Assembly (NCBI GenBank): GCA_024403855.1
Contig: JAKSRC010000001.1
Span: 124,001-188,000, forward strand
Reading direction: 5' to 3'
Length of the DNA stretch: 64,000 bases
Origin: Saccharofermentans sp.
GTDB lineage: Bacteria > Bacillota > Clostridia > Saccharofermentanales > Saccharofermentanaceae
Shown piece after piece: positions 49,627 through 58,026 of the stretch. How positions within the stretch are numbered: position 1 is the first letter of the stretch; every line of letters starts with the position of its first letter. The translations under genes were made by a program, and so were the position numbers. The notes below the pieces were generated by a model. The model was not told where the DNA came from, ran no database searches, and was given only the letters and a program-made list of their open reading frames with translations.

Positions 49627-50727
49627 TTAAGCTTCTTCATCTTTTGAGGCAACTTGAGAAGAGCCTGGTGTAATTCTCTTAAGTCTTTCCTCTAAAACAG
49701 CAAGAGCTTCTTCAGTTGAAGGATTCTTGATCGCCCAACTACCCTTTCCGTCTTTTTCCTCATAACATACAAGAGGCTTTTCATAGAAAGAACCCTTCCT
49801 ATAAGAATCCTTAAGTGAATTCATAATCGCATTAAAGCTTACACCCTTAAGTTCAGTCGGGAGATCAAGCTTGAGATAGATTGCAGCAAATGCAGCCTTC
49901 GCCTTTTCGGGAATTGTAGCGAAAAGGCTTAACGCCAAAGCTTCGCCTTCCGAATAGTTCATAAATCTGAAGTAACCTTCAATGGCTTCAGAAAGTTCTC
50001 CACCCAAACCAAGAAGCAAAGGATTCTTTTTATCAATTGAAGCCCTTGCAGCATATACACGGTTCAGGAAAAGTCTGAGATTTGTAGGACCGGCATCAGA
50101 CATCTCAATAAGTTCAGTCAAAAGTCCGAAATCAGAAAGGATTGCATATCTGATTATCTGTGAATAGCCATTGGGAATGTACTTCTTGGGAACCGTCTTA
50201 AGGAAAGTAGGATCAACAAATACTGCTGTCTGAGAAATCGCAATAGATGCTGTATTCTTACGGCTACCTGAGTTCAGATATGCTCTGTCAGCACAGCACG
50301 TCTCAGCCATTGAAGAAAGAGTCGTCGGGACAGCGATATAACGTGATTTTCCGGTATAAAGAGCCGCAGCAAATGAAGCAATATCAAGAACTGAACCTCC
50401 GCCGAATGCGATAATCCAGTCGTCGCAATTAAGCCCACACTCATTAAGCTCTTTGATGACATTATTTACCTGAGAAAGATTCTTTGCCTGCTCACCTTCA
50501 TCTACAGTGATGAGGTATGTCTTAATGTTTCTCAGGACGAACTGCTTCTCAAAAGCATTGTAATAATAGGCGCTGATCTGTCTGTCAGAGATAATCGCTG
50601 CCTTGATCTCGTGGTCTCCTAAGTCCCTGTTGCCGTACTGCTCGAGAATAAAACCCGCAACAAATTCTTCGGCAATACCGTTTCCGGTAAAGCAGTCATA
50701 GCTTCGGTTGCAATCAAGTCTGTCCAA
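49627..50727 (-). CDS. AroB-fold (3-dehydroquinate synthase-like) protein lacking zinc ligands
   Basis: From a TTG start at 50727 (AGGAG about 10 bases upstream) the protein has 366 residues, normal for AroB. Nucleotide-binding and fold landmarks are clear: WIIAFGGGSVLDIASFAAALY (105-124), YIAVPTTLSSMAETCCADR and the C-terminal SEGEALALSL. The zinc Glu of AroB (GxxEVIKY) is Gln 190 (GYSQIIRY), the His of LGHTFGHAIE is Gly (LGGELSEAIE, 241-250) and the His of HGEA is Glu (SEGEA). It is therefore probably not a dehydroquinate synthase. A much longer open frame upstream overlaps gltX on the other strand and is not real. No aro genes are adjacent. Confidence 0.82.
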   Translation of the reverse strand: MDRLDCNRSYDCFTGNGIAEEFVAGFILEQYGNRDLGDHEIKAAIISDRQISAYYYNAFEKQFVLRNIKTYLITVDEGEQAKNLSQVNNVIKELNECGLNCDDWIIAFGGGSVLDIASFAAALYTGKSRYIAVPTTLSSMAETCCADRAYLNSGSRKNTASIAISQTAVFVDPTFLKTVPKKYIPNGYSQIIRYAILSDFGLLTELIEMSDAGPTNLRLFLNRVYAARASIDKKNPLLLGLGGELSEAIEGYFRFMNYSEGEALALSLFATIPEKAKAAFAAIYLKLDLPTELKGVSFNAIMNSLKDSYRKGSFYEKPLVCYEEKDGKGSWAIKNPSTEEALAVLEERLKRITPGSSQVASKDEEA

Positions 50728-50760
50728 GCTTTTAAGGCTCCTTTCGGTCTCATAATCAAT

Positions 50761-50788
50761 TTGTATATTAACACAAAAGTGATAAAAT
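50761..50788 (+). promoter_or_regulatory. Putative promoter of gltX-glnS
   Basis: TTGTAT and TAAAAT are separated by 16 bases, about 33 bases before the gltX start. Confidence 0.45.
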
Positions 50789-50820
50789 AAACGCTCAGAG
50801 TATATTAATAGAGGTTTACT

Positions 50821-52272
50821 ATGAAAATAAGAACAAGATTCGCACCCAGTCCCACAGGATTTATGCATGTCGGAAATCTCCGTACTGCTCTTTACGAGTT
50901 CCTTACTGCTAAGCATGAAGACGGTACTTTTGTATTGAGAATTGAAGATACTGACCGTGAACGTTTTGTTGAAGGTGCGACTCAGGTTATCTACGATACC
51001 ATGAAGCTCGCAGGCCTTAGTCACGATGAAGGTCCGGACATCGGCGGTGAATATGGCCCTTATGTTCAGAGCGAAAGACTTTCCATGTATAAGCCTTATG
51101 CTGAAAAGCTCGTTGAAGATGGCAAAGCATACAGATGCTTCTGCACCAAAGAGCGTCTTGAGGCTTTGAAGGAGAACGCTCCGGAAGGCACAGGTTACGA
51201 TCGTCACTGCAGAGATTTGTCCGCTGAAGAGATCCAGAAGAATCTTGATGCCGGTATGCCCTATGTCATCCGTCAGAAGATGCCTTTGACAGGTGCTACT
51301 TCTTACCATGACTTGGTTTACGGAGATATCACGTTCCCTAACGAAGATCTTGACGATCAGGTATTGATCAAGACTGATGGCTTCCCTACATACAATTTTG
51401 CTAACGTTATCGATGACCATACCATGGGTATCACTCACGTAGTAAGAGGTAGTGAATATCTTTCATCAACACCTAAGTACAATCTTCTCTACAACGCTTT
51501 CGGTTGGGAGATTCCTACATATATCCACCTTCCTCTCATCATGGGTAAATCTGTAGACGAAGAAGGCAAAGAGGTTATCTCCAAGCTTTCAAAGCGCCAT
51601 GGTTCTACAGGATTCATGGATCTCATTAACGAAGGATACCTCCCTGAGGCAATCATCAACTATATTGCACTCTTAGGCTGGGCTCCTAAGGACACAAGAG
51701 AGATTTTCTCATTACAGGAACTTATCGAAGCATTCGACATCAACGGCATCTCTAAGTCTCCTGCAGTCTTCGACTACGATAAGCTCTCTTGGGTCAACCA
51801 GGAGCACATCAAGGTAATGACAGATGAAGAGTTCTTAGAGCACGCTAAGCCCTTCTACGACGAAGCAGGCGTTGATTCTTCCTGCTACGAGCTTTTAGCA
51901 GAGCTTTTGAAGCCCAGATGCGCTAAGTTCAACGAGATAACAGAAAAGCTCTCCTTCATCAAGGAATACGGCGATTTCGACCTTGCTCTTTTCGAGCACA
52001 AAAAGAGTAAGTCCACATTGGAATCTTCCAAGCAAATGCTTGAGAAGTCTATTCCTGTTCTTGAGACACTCGATTGGAACAGAGATGCAATCACAGAAGC
52101 AATGAAGACTCTTGCTGAGAGCCTCGAAGTTAAGAACTCCGTTGTTATGTGGCCTGTAAGAATCGCAGCTGCAGGTGTTGCAGTAACTCCTGGCGGATGC
52201 GCAGAGGTAATGATGCTCCTCGGCAAGGATGAATCACTCCGCAGAATCAAATACGCATATTCAAGACTTTAA
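50821..52272 (+). CDS. gltX: Glutamyl-tRNA synthetase
   Basis: Charges tRNA-Glu. The 483 residues show the class I signature PSPTGFMHVGNLRTAL (HIGH as HVGN), the RIEDTDRER segment, ISKLSKRHGSTG (KMSKS as KLSKR) and the C-terminal helical anticodon-binding region. Length is normal for bacterial GluRS. The ATG at 50821 has a GAGG site. It is followed 18 bases later by glnS, so it may be of the discriminating type; that cannot be proven from sequence alone. Confidence 0.97.
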   Translation: MKIRTRFAPSPTGFMHVGNLRTALYEFLTAKHEDGTFVLRIEDTDRERFVEGATQVIYDTMKLAGLSHDEGPDIGGEYGPYVQSERLSMYKPYAEKLVEDGKAYRCFCTKERLEALKENAPEGTGYDRHCRDLSAEEIQKNLDAGMPYVIRQKMPLTGATSYHDLVYGDITFPNEDLDDQVLIKTDGFPTYNFANVIDDHTMGITHVVRGSEYLSSTPKYNLLYNAFGWEIPTYIHLPLIMGKSVDEEGKEVISKLSKRHGSTGFMDLINEGYLPEAIINYIALLGWAPKDTREIFSLQELIEAFDINGISKSPAVFDYDKLSWVNQEHIKVMTDEEFLEHAKPFYDEAGVDSSCYELLAELLKPRCAKFNEITEKLSFIKEYGDFDLALFEHKKSKSTLESSKQMLEKSIPVLETLDWNRDAITEAMKTLAESLEVKNSVVMWPVRIAAAGVAVTPGGCAEVMMLLGKDESLRRIKYAYSRL

Positions 52273-52290
52273 TATTGGAGAATACTAGAT

Positions 52291-53952
52291 ATGGCTGAAA
52301 GCAAGAATTTTATCGAGCAGATCATTGATGAAGAGCTCAAAGAAGGCGGAAGAGTTTACGGTAAGAAGATTCATACCAGATTCCCGCCCGAACCTAACGG
52401 ATATCTTCACATCGGACACGCAAAGGCTTTGGAAATCGACTTCGGCATCGCTGAAGAGTATAACGGACTTTGCAACCTTCGTATGGACGACACAAACCCT
52501 ACAAAGGAAGACGAAGAATTCGTTGACGCTATCAAAGAAGACATCAAGTGGTTGGGCCACGATTGGGATGACAGATTCTACTATGCTTCCGAGTATTTCG
52601 AGAAGATGTATGGCTTCGCAATCGAGCTCATCGAAAAAGGCCTTGCATATGTTTGCGAGCTTACTCCCGATCAGATGCACGAAATGAGAGGCGATACAAA
52701 GACTCCTGCAGTCTCCCCTTTCCGTGACAGACCTATCGAAGAAAGCCTTGACCTCTTTAAGAGAATGAGAGCCGGTGAATTTGAAGACGGAAAGATGACT
52801 TTGCGCGCAAAGATCGATCTTGCATCAGGCAATTTCAACATGAGAGATCCTGTTATCTACAGAATCAATCGTCTTCCCCACCACAGAACAGGTAATGAAT
52901 GGTGCATCTACCCTATGTACGACTTCGCACACCCTATCGAAGACGCATTGGAAGGCATCACACATTCACTCTGCTCTTTGGAGTTCGAATCACACAGACC
53001 TTTGTATGACTGGGTTGTAAATAACATTTCTGTTGAATGCAAGCCTCGTCAGATCGAGTTCGCAAGACTTGGCATTACACATACAGTTCTTTCCAAGAGA
53101 AAGCTTCGTGCCATGATCGAAGCAGGCATTGTTTCCGGTTGGGACGATCCCAGAATGCCTACTCTCTGTGGTCTTAGAAGAAGAGGCTACACACCTGCTT
53201 CTATCCACAACTTCAGCGCACGTAACGGTGTAGCGAAAGTTAACTCTGTAGTTGACTTCGCATTCCTTGAGTACTGCCTCCGTGAAGACCTGAACGATCA
53301 CGCTCAGAGAGCAATGGCAGTTCTTAAGCCTATTAAGCTCATCATCGACAACTATCCTGAGGGTGTTTCTGAAGAATTCGATATCGAGAACAATCCTAAG
53401 GATGAGAATGCCGGCACACGTAAGGTATCCTTCTCAAGAGAAGTATGGATCGAATCTGAAGACTTCATGGAAGTTCCTGCTCCCAAGTATTTCAGACTCT
53501 TCCCTGGCAACGAAGTTCGTCTTAAGTCTGCTTATGTTGTTAAGTGTGTATCCTGTGATCACGATGCTGATGGCAATGTTACAGCTGTTCACTGCACATA
53601 CGATCCTGAATCAAGAGGCGGCAATACAACTGACGGACGTAAGATCAAGTCTACAATCCACTGGGTTGACGCTCTTAACTGCGTTGATGGTGAAATCAGA
53701 CTCTACGACAGACTTTTCACAACAGAGCAGCCTGACCTTGCTGATTGCAACTACCTCGACTTCATCAATCCTGATTCATTAGAAGTAATCAAGGGTGCAA
53801 AGCTCGAAAAGTTCCTCGCTGATACAAAGCCTTCTGACAGATTCCAGTTCTTAAGAACAGGTTACTTCTGCGCTGATTCCAAGGATTCAACAGCAGATCA
53901 TCTTGTCTTCAACAGAGCAGTTTCTTTGAAGGACAGCTACAAACCCGAGTGA
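52291..53952 (+). CDS. glnS: Glutaminyl-tRNA synthetase
   Basis: Charges tRNA-Gln directly. The 553 residues contain [17 protein letters not shown] (HIGH box), [29 protein letters not shown] (KMSKS as LSKRK) and the beta-barrel anticodon-binding C-terminus ([29 protein letters not shown]). Typical of the bacterial/eukaryotic GlnRS family. Many Bacillota lack GlnRS and use the amidotransferase route, so its presence helps place the organism. It forms an operon with gltX and ends before a large hairpin terminator. Confidence 0.97.
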   Translation: MAESKNFIEQIIDEELKEGGRVYGKKIHTRFPPEPNGYLHIGHAKALEIDFGIAEEYNGLCNLRMDDTNPTKEDEEFVDAIKEDIKWLGHDWDDRFYYASEYFEKMYGFAIELIEKGLAYVCELTPDQMHEMRGDTKTPAVSPFRDRPIEESLDLFKRMRAGEFEDGKMTLRAKIDLASGNFNMRDPVIYRINRLPHHRTGNEWCIYPMYDFAHPIEDALEGITHSLCSLEFESHRPLYDWVVNNISVECKPRQIEFARLGITHTVLSKRKLRAMIEAGIVSGWDDPRMPTLCGLRRRGYTPASIHNFSARNGVAKVNSVVDFAFLEYCLREDLNDHAQRAMAVLKPIKLIIDNYPEGVSEEFDIENNPKDENAGTRKVSFSREVWIESEDFMEVPAPKYFRLFPGNEVRLKSAYVVKCVSCDHDADGNVTAVHCTYDPESRGGNTTDGRKIKSTIHWVDALNCVDGEIRLYDRLFTTEQPDLADCNYLDFINPDSLEVIKGAKLEKFLADTKPSDRFQFLRTGYFCADSKDSTADHLVFNRAVSLKDSYKPE

Positions 53953-53988
53953 TTGCAGTCAGTTCGCTCGCACAAATAAACTAAACAG

Positions 53989-54036
53989 AAGGCATTCACC
54001 TTACGCTTGTCAAAAGCATCGTGAATGCCTTTTTTG
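53989..54036 (+). terminator. glnS terminator overlapping the end of tetR
   Basis: Stem AAGGCATTCAC (53989-53999) with GTGAATGCCTT (54021-54031), 21-base loop and TTTTTG. The left arm overlaps the converging tetR stop at 53996-53998, so the terminator doubles as coding sequence. Confidence 0.8.
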
Positions 54037-54607
54037 TATAGTTGCGGCTGTCAAAATTAATGCTTCCTTCTTTATTGATGCACATCGAAATAACGCCTGT
54101 GATTGATGACCACAGCATAATTGCAGCTGCACTCAAATCGAGATCGTTGATGACTCTCCCATCCTGCTTCCCACCTTCGAGAAATCTTTCAATTTCAGCA
54201 AGTATGTCTAGCATTGCAGCTTTAAGCCTTCTGTACAGTTGCTGATCATCATCTATCGGGAAATTGCCAAGTGTCGCATTGCAGGAAAACGGATGCACTG
54301 TGAAAAGCTCTTCTATAGCAAAACAAAAATCGAAAAACTTCTCTTCAAAACATTTATTGCCAGTGAGAGTTTCCTTGGCGATGTCGCGCATTTTTTCAAG
54401 ATATTTGCATGCCAGCGAATCCTTAATGAATTCCTTACTCTTGAAGCAAGCATATATCGTGGTCTTAGAGATGCCAGTAACATAAGCAATCTCATCCATG
54501 GTCGTTGCTTCATATCCCTTTTCCTCGAAAAGTTCTTCGGCAGCCATCAACACACTTAAATTATGAATCTCGGCTAATCTTTCCTTAAGAGGTTTGCGTT
54601 TGAGCAT
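53996..54607 (-). CDS. TetR-family transcription regulator
   Basis: The 203 residues have the N-terminal DNA-binding domain (SVLMAAEELFEEKGYEATTMDEIAYVTGISKTTIYACF, recognition helix near 42-56) and a helical ligand domain. The start has GGAGG at 6 bases. Palindromic sites with TGAACT/AGTTCA arms lie 58-190 bases upstream and are good candidates for its operators, which would make it autoregulated. Its adjacent targets could be the downstream-ending amino-acid ABC genes or itself only. It converges with glnS and its stop lies in the glnS terminator. Confidence 0.92.
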   Translation of the reverse strand: MLKRKPLKERLAEIHNLSVLMAAEELFEEKGYEATTMDEIAYVTGISKTTIYACFKSKEFIKDSLACKYLEKMRDIAKETLTGNKCFEEKFFDFCFAIEELFTVHPFSCNATLGNFPIDDDQQLYRRLKAAMLDILAEIERFLEGGKQDGRVINDLDLSAAAIMLWSSITGVISMCINKEGSINFDSRNYTKKAFTMLLTSVR

Positions 54608-54664
54608 ACTAAGCCTCCTATAATAAATTTGTATTCAAAATTCGGGACATCAGGCGCCCTATTT

Positions 54665-54681
54665 TTGAACTCTTAGTTCAG
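54665..54681. promoter_or_regulatory. TetR operator candidate O1
   Basis: TTGAACTCTTAGTTCAG: a 6-base-pair palindrome TGAACT/AGTTCA around CTT, 58 bases upstream of tetR. Confidence 0.55.
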
Positions 54682-54684
54682 AAA

Positions 54685-54701
54685 TTGTACTGTCAGTTCA
54701 A
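54685..54701. promoter_or_regulatory. TetR operator candidate O2
   Basis: TTGTACTGTCAGTTCAA differs from O3 at one base. Its centre is 20 bases from O1, about two helical turns, so two dimers could sit on the same face. Confidence 0.6.
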
Positions 54702-54772
54702 AAATAGTGAAAGAACAAACCAACGAAGAATAAAATATTGAGACAAGTCGCATCGCCCAACAAAAAGAAAAT

Positions 54773-54805
54773 CCCTAAAATTGAACTGTCAGTTCAAAAT
54801 TAGGG
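54773..54805 (-). terminator. Long palindrome: glnQ terminator and TetR operator candidate O3
   Basis: A 33-base near-palindrome whose core TTGAACTGTCAGTTCAA (54781-54797) is perfect apart from the central base. On the minus strand it lies 28 bases past the glnQ stop and is followed by ATTTTCTTTTTG, so it can terminate the ABC transcript. The core also matches O1 and O2. Confidence 0.65.
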
Positions 54806-54832
54806 ATAACAAAATCACTGATTTTAAATAAA

Positions 54833-55603
54833 TTAATATCCAGCCAAAAATGCCTTTGTTCTTTCCTGCTGTGGATTTGTAACGAGATCATATGCGGGGC
54901 CTTCTTCGACGATGACACCGCCGTCCATGAAGACAATCTTATCTGCTACATCTCTTGCGAAACTCATCTCGTGAGTAACAATAACCATTGTCATCTTCTC
55001 TTTTGCAAGTTCCTTGATTACTTTCAAAACGCCCTTTGTAAGCTCAGGATCCAATGCCGATGTAGGCTCGTCGAAAAAGATGATCTCAGGATTAGTTGCG
55101 AGAGCTCTGGCAATTGAAACTCTCTGCTGCTGGCCACCGGAAAGATTACAAGGATAAGAATCTGCCTTAGCAACAAGATCCATCTTTGAAAGAAGCTCAT
55201 CGCAAATGGCATTTGCCTCTTCCTTGCTCTTCTTATGTACGTGAATCAAAGCTTCAGTGATATTTCTTCTTACGGAGAAATGCGGGAAAAGATTGAAGTT
55301 CTGGAAAACGAGGCCAAACTTGGATCTTATCTCCTTTTCGAGCTTTTTGTCGCAATATACAGCACGTCCGTTTACATCATCACAGAGGACATCGCCACCA
55401 ATGACGATCTTGCCTTTTTCAACTGTCTCCAAAGTCGTTGCACAACGAAGAAGTGTAGATTTACCACCACCGGAAGGACCAATGACAGCTACGACTTCGC
55501 CGCGCATAACATCCATGTTGATACCCTTCAAGACCTCCAGTTTACCGAAGGACTTGTGTATGCCTTTCATCTCAAGAACGATGTCATTATTTGTGTCAGA
55601 CAT
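54833..55603 (-). CDS. glnQ: Polar amino-acid ABC transporter ATPase
   Basis: ATP-binding subunit of an amino-acid importer with the permease 14 bases upstream. The 256 residues show Walker A (GPSGGGKSTLLR), Q-loop (FGLVFQNFNLFPH), signature (LSGGQQQRVSIARAL), Walker B (IIFFDEPTSALDPE) and H-loop (MVIVTHEMSFARDV). A GGGAGG site precedes the start. It is the last gene of the substrate-binding protein-permease-ATPase group and ends before the TetR operator region. Exact substrate (Gln, Glu, Cys or Arg) is not clear. Confidence 0.95.
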   Translation of the reverse strand: MSDTNNDIVLEMKGIHKSFGKLEVLKGINMDVMRGEVVAVIGPSGGGKSTLLRCATTLETVEKGKIVIGGDVLCDDVNGRAVYCDKKLEKEIRSKFGLVFQNFNLFPHFSVRRNITEALIHVHKKSKEEANAICDELLSKMDLVAKADSYPCNLSGGQQQRVSIARALATNPEIIFFDEPTSALDPELTKGVLKVIKELAKEKMTMVIVTHEMSFARDVADKIVFMDGGVIVEEGPAYDLVTNPQQERTKAFLAGY

Positions 55604-55617
55604 TAGGCTTTCCTCCC

Positions 55618-56289
55618 TTACGAATAGTAAGACATGGATTTCTCCACGCGGTTCAATATAGTCTCAACTGTCAGGTTCATAATGTAATAGAACGCACCGA
55701 CTACGATGAAAGGTACAACTGATACCTGAGCAGCAGCTGCGGCTTTCGCGTTAGTAAACATCTCTGCAACAGAAAGAACCTGTGCAAGAGAAGTATCCTT
55801 AACAAGAGTGATGATCTCATTTGATACAGAAGGAAGAACTCTCTTAACTACCTGAGGGAGAATGATCTTGAAGTAAGTCTGCATTTTCGAGAAACCAAGA
55901 ACAGTAGCTGCTTCGTACTGGCCCTTTGCCATTGACTGAATTCCGCCTCTGAATATTTCTGCGAAATAAGCTGCGTAATTCAAAGAGAAAGCGATGATCG
56001 TAGCAATGAATCTGTAGTTGAAAGGTCCGATCTGGATACTTCCAAGGTTAACGCCGAAAATATAATAAGGTCCGAAGTAAACCAAAAGGAGCTGAAGCAT
56101 AAGAGGCGTACCTCTTAAGATTGAAATATAAACTCTGAAGATAGCCGATACGACTAAAAGTTTTGACATTCTTCCCCTTGCGACTAAAAGTCCAAGCGGG
56201 ATAGAAAATACAACTGTGAAGAAAAAGATTCCGAATGTATAACCGAATCCCTGTCCTAATTGAATAATTGTTGACTTCAGCATCTCCAT
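55618..56289 (-). CDS. Amino-acid ABC transporter permease (HisM/GlnP type)
   Basis: The 223 residues hold about five membrane helices and the EAA loop consensus of the family (EAATVLGFSKMQTYFKIILPQV, about 130-152). The N-terminal half has the usual polar-amino-acid permease motif ILRGTPLMLQLLLVYFG. It forms the membrane pore with itself or a second copy and works with the downstream ATPase and the upstream binding protein. A terminator-like hairpin lies between it and the binding-protein gene. Confidence 0.95.
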   Translation of the reverse strand: MEMLKSTIIQLGQGFGYTFGIFFFTVVFSIPLGLLVARGRMSKLLVVSAIFRVYISILRGTPLMLQLLLVYFGPYYIFGVNLGSIQIGPFNYRFIATIIAFSLNYAAYFAEIFRGGIQSMAKGQYEAATVLGFSKMQTYFKIILPQVVKRVLPSVSNEIITLVKDTSLAQVLSVAEMFTNAKAAAAAQVSVVPFIVVGAFYYIMNLTVETILNRVEKSMSYYS

Positions 56290-56332
56290 TGAAATCAGCC
56301 CCTCACTATTTCATACTCGGTTATTGTAACAT

Positions 56333-56365
56333 AAAAAAGGCTGTCACTATATAGCGACAGCCTTT
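56333..56365 (-). terminator. Intercistronic terminator between binding protein and permease
   Basis: Stem AAAGGCTGTC/GACAGCCTTT followed on the minus strand by TTTTTTAT. It lies 21 bases after the binding-protein stop and would reduce read-through into permease and ATPase. Confidence 0.85.
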
Positions 56366-56386
56366 GTCATTAATCTGGTCGAAAAA

Positions 56387-57163
56387 TTATTTTCCGAGAA
56401 TTGTAACGTCAGCACCAAACCACTTTTCAGAGATCTTTGCCATTGTTCCGTCAGCAGCCATCTCATCCATAACCTTCTGAACTTCATCACGGAGAGCTGT
56501 ATTTCCCTTGTAGAAACCAACACCGTACTCCTCAGAAGCAACTGCATCGTCAAGAACCTTGAAAGCCTTGCCGGATGTCTGAATCTCATAACGAGCTACG
56601 ATCTCATCCATTACGATTGCATCAATGCTGCCCATCTCGAGCTCCATCATGGAATTGAGGTAAGAATCCATCTCAACGAGCTCACCGAAAGTAGCCTTGA
56701 GAGTAGGATTGTCATTAACAGCTGCCAAAGCAGAAGAATCCTTCTGAACTGCAACCTTCTTACCAGCGAGGTCATCGAGAGAAGCAATCTCAGAATCATT
56801 CTTAACTACTACTACCTGATTGTTAGCCATATAAGGCTTTGACCATGTATAGCCATCTTCTCTGCCGCTGATTGTGAATCCGTTCCAGATGCAGTCAACA
56901 TTACCTGTCTTGAGCTCCTGATCCTTGGAATCCCAGTTAATAGGCTGAGCTACAAACTCACGACCCATACGCTTTGCAGCTTCCTTAGCAAGATCCAAGT
57001 CGAAACCTGCATAAGATCCGTCTGTATCAACGAATCCCATAGGCGGGAAATCCTGATCGAAACCAACAATGAACTTCTTTGTGTCCTTAGTGCCGCAACC
57101 TGCGAAACCAAGTGCCATAGTAACAACAGCCATAACTGATGCTACAACCTTCTTCATAACCAT
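56387..57163 (-). CDS. Amino-acid ABC transporter substrate-binding lipoprotein
   Basis: From the ATG at 57163 (GGAGG at 8 bases) the protein has 258 residues: signal peptide and lipobox (GFAGC), then a type II periplasmic-binding fold for polar amino acids (KKFIVGFDQDFPPMGFVDTDGSYAGFDLDLAKEAAKRMG, DCIWNGFTISGRE, SIDAIVMDEIVARYEI). It delivers the ligand to the downstream permease. The gene begins 27 bases after the end of upp, so it may be transcribed from the upp promoter. The intercistronic terminator after it would give more binding protein than permease, as is common. Confidence 0.95.
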   Translation of the reverse strand: MVMKKVVASVMAVVTMALGFAGCGTKDTKKFIVGFDQDFPPMGFVDTDGSYAGFDLDLAKEAAKRMGREFVAQPINWDSKDQELKTGNVDCIWNGFTISGREDGYTWSKPYMANNQVVVVKNDSEIASLDDLAGKKVAVQKDSSALAAVNDNPTLKATFGELVEMDSYLNSMMELEMGSIDAIVMDEIVARYEIQTSGKAFKVLDDAVASEEYGVGFYKGNTALRDEVQKVMDEMAADGTMAKISEKWFGADVTILGK

Positions 57164-57190
57164 AAACACTTCCTCCAATGGTTTTATGAT

Positions 57191-57835
57191 TTATTTAGTG
57201 CCGAAAATTCGGTCACCCGCATCTCCCAAACCAGGGAGAATATACGCATGATCATTAAGCTCTCTGTCAACGTTACCGACATAGATCTCGATATCCGGAT
57301 GAGCTTTTGCAAGTCTCTCAATACCAACAGGTGCAGCAATGATGCACATGAACTTAATATTCTTACCGCCATGAGCCTTGATGGAATTAATAGCATCTAC
57401 AGCAGAACCACCTGTAGCGAGCATAGGATCAACAACAAGAATAAGACGCTGATCGATAGGATCAGGGAGCTTGCAGTAATAATCGTGGGGCTCGTGTGTC
57501 TCAGGATCTCTGTAAAGACCGATATGACCAATCTTAGCAAGAGGAGTGAGCGCTTCAACACCGGGTACCATACCAAGGCCGGCACGAAGGATAGGTACGA
57601 TTGCAAGCTTCTTACCATCGATCATGGGAGTCATTGTCTTTTCAAGAGGTGTCTGAACTTCAACATCCCTCAAAGGAAGATCTCTCAATGCCTCATAACC
57701 TTCAAGAGTAGCAATCTCCTCAACGAGGTGTCTGAACTCATAAGTACCTGTTGAAGTCTTTCTCAAAAGAGAAATCTTGTGCTTAATGAGCGGATGATCC
57801 ATTTCATGAACGTTTGCAAAATCCTTGTACTGCAT
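57191..57835 (-). CDS. upp: Uracil phosphoribosyltransferase
   Basis: Salvages uracil with PRPP to UMP. From ATG 57835 (GGAG upstream) the protein has 214 residues, normal length. Features: N-terminal [34 protein letters not shown], the PRPP-binding loop [14 protein letters not shown] (about 128-141), and C-terminal [16 protein letters not shown]. Divergent from the uracil permease gene, with which it forms a uracil uptake-salvage pair; also linked to pyrimidine nucleoside phosphorylase at 18650. Confidence 0.96.
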   Translation of the reverse strand: MQYKDFANVHEMDHPLIKHKISLLRKTSTGTYEFRHLVEEIATLEGYEALRDLPLRDVEVQTPLEKTMTPMIDGKKLAIVPILRAGLGMVPGVEALTPLAKIGHIGLYRDPETHEPHDYYCKLPDPIDQRLILVVDPMLATGGSAVDAINSIKAHGGKNIKFMCIIAAPVGIERLAKAHPDIEIYVGNVDRELNDHAYILPGLGDAGDRIFGTK

Positions 57836-57973
57836 ACATACTCTCCTTCTTCTTAAGTCTGAAGACTCTTTTAGAGCCACCTTGCACTATTTTAGTTGAA
57901 TGAATTATTAAGTCAATAAAAGCAGCATGACTTTGGGAATATTACAGACAAATTACAAAAATAGTGTTTGAAT

Positions 57974-58002
57974 TTGTATAAGAGTGATATTATTAATAAA
58001 AT
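57974..58002 (+). promoter_or_regulatory. Putative promoter of uraA
   Basis: TTGTAT and TAAAAT separated by 17 bases, about 25 bases before the uraA start. No attenuator or PyrR-like site was recognised in the 191-base divergent spacer. Confidence 0.5.
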
Positions 58003-58026
58003 CCACATACAATCGGAGGCATTGTT

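Noticed and set aside
50728..51438. N-terminal extension of the AroB-like open frame to 51438
   Set aside because: It runs antisense through the conserved start of gltX and its sequence shows no family features; the AroB-like part starts near 50727.
57836..58026. PyrR attenuator or riboswitch in the upp/uraA spacer
   Set aside because: No conserved PyrR-binding loop or terminator/antiterminator pair could be drawn.
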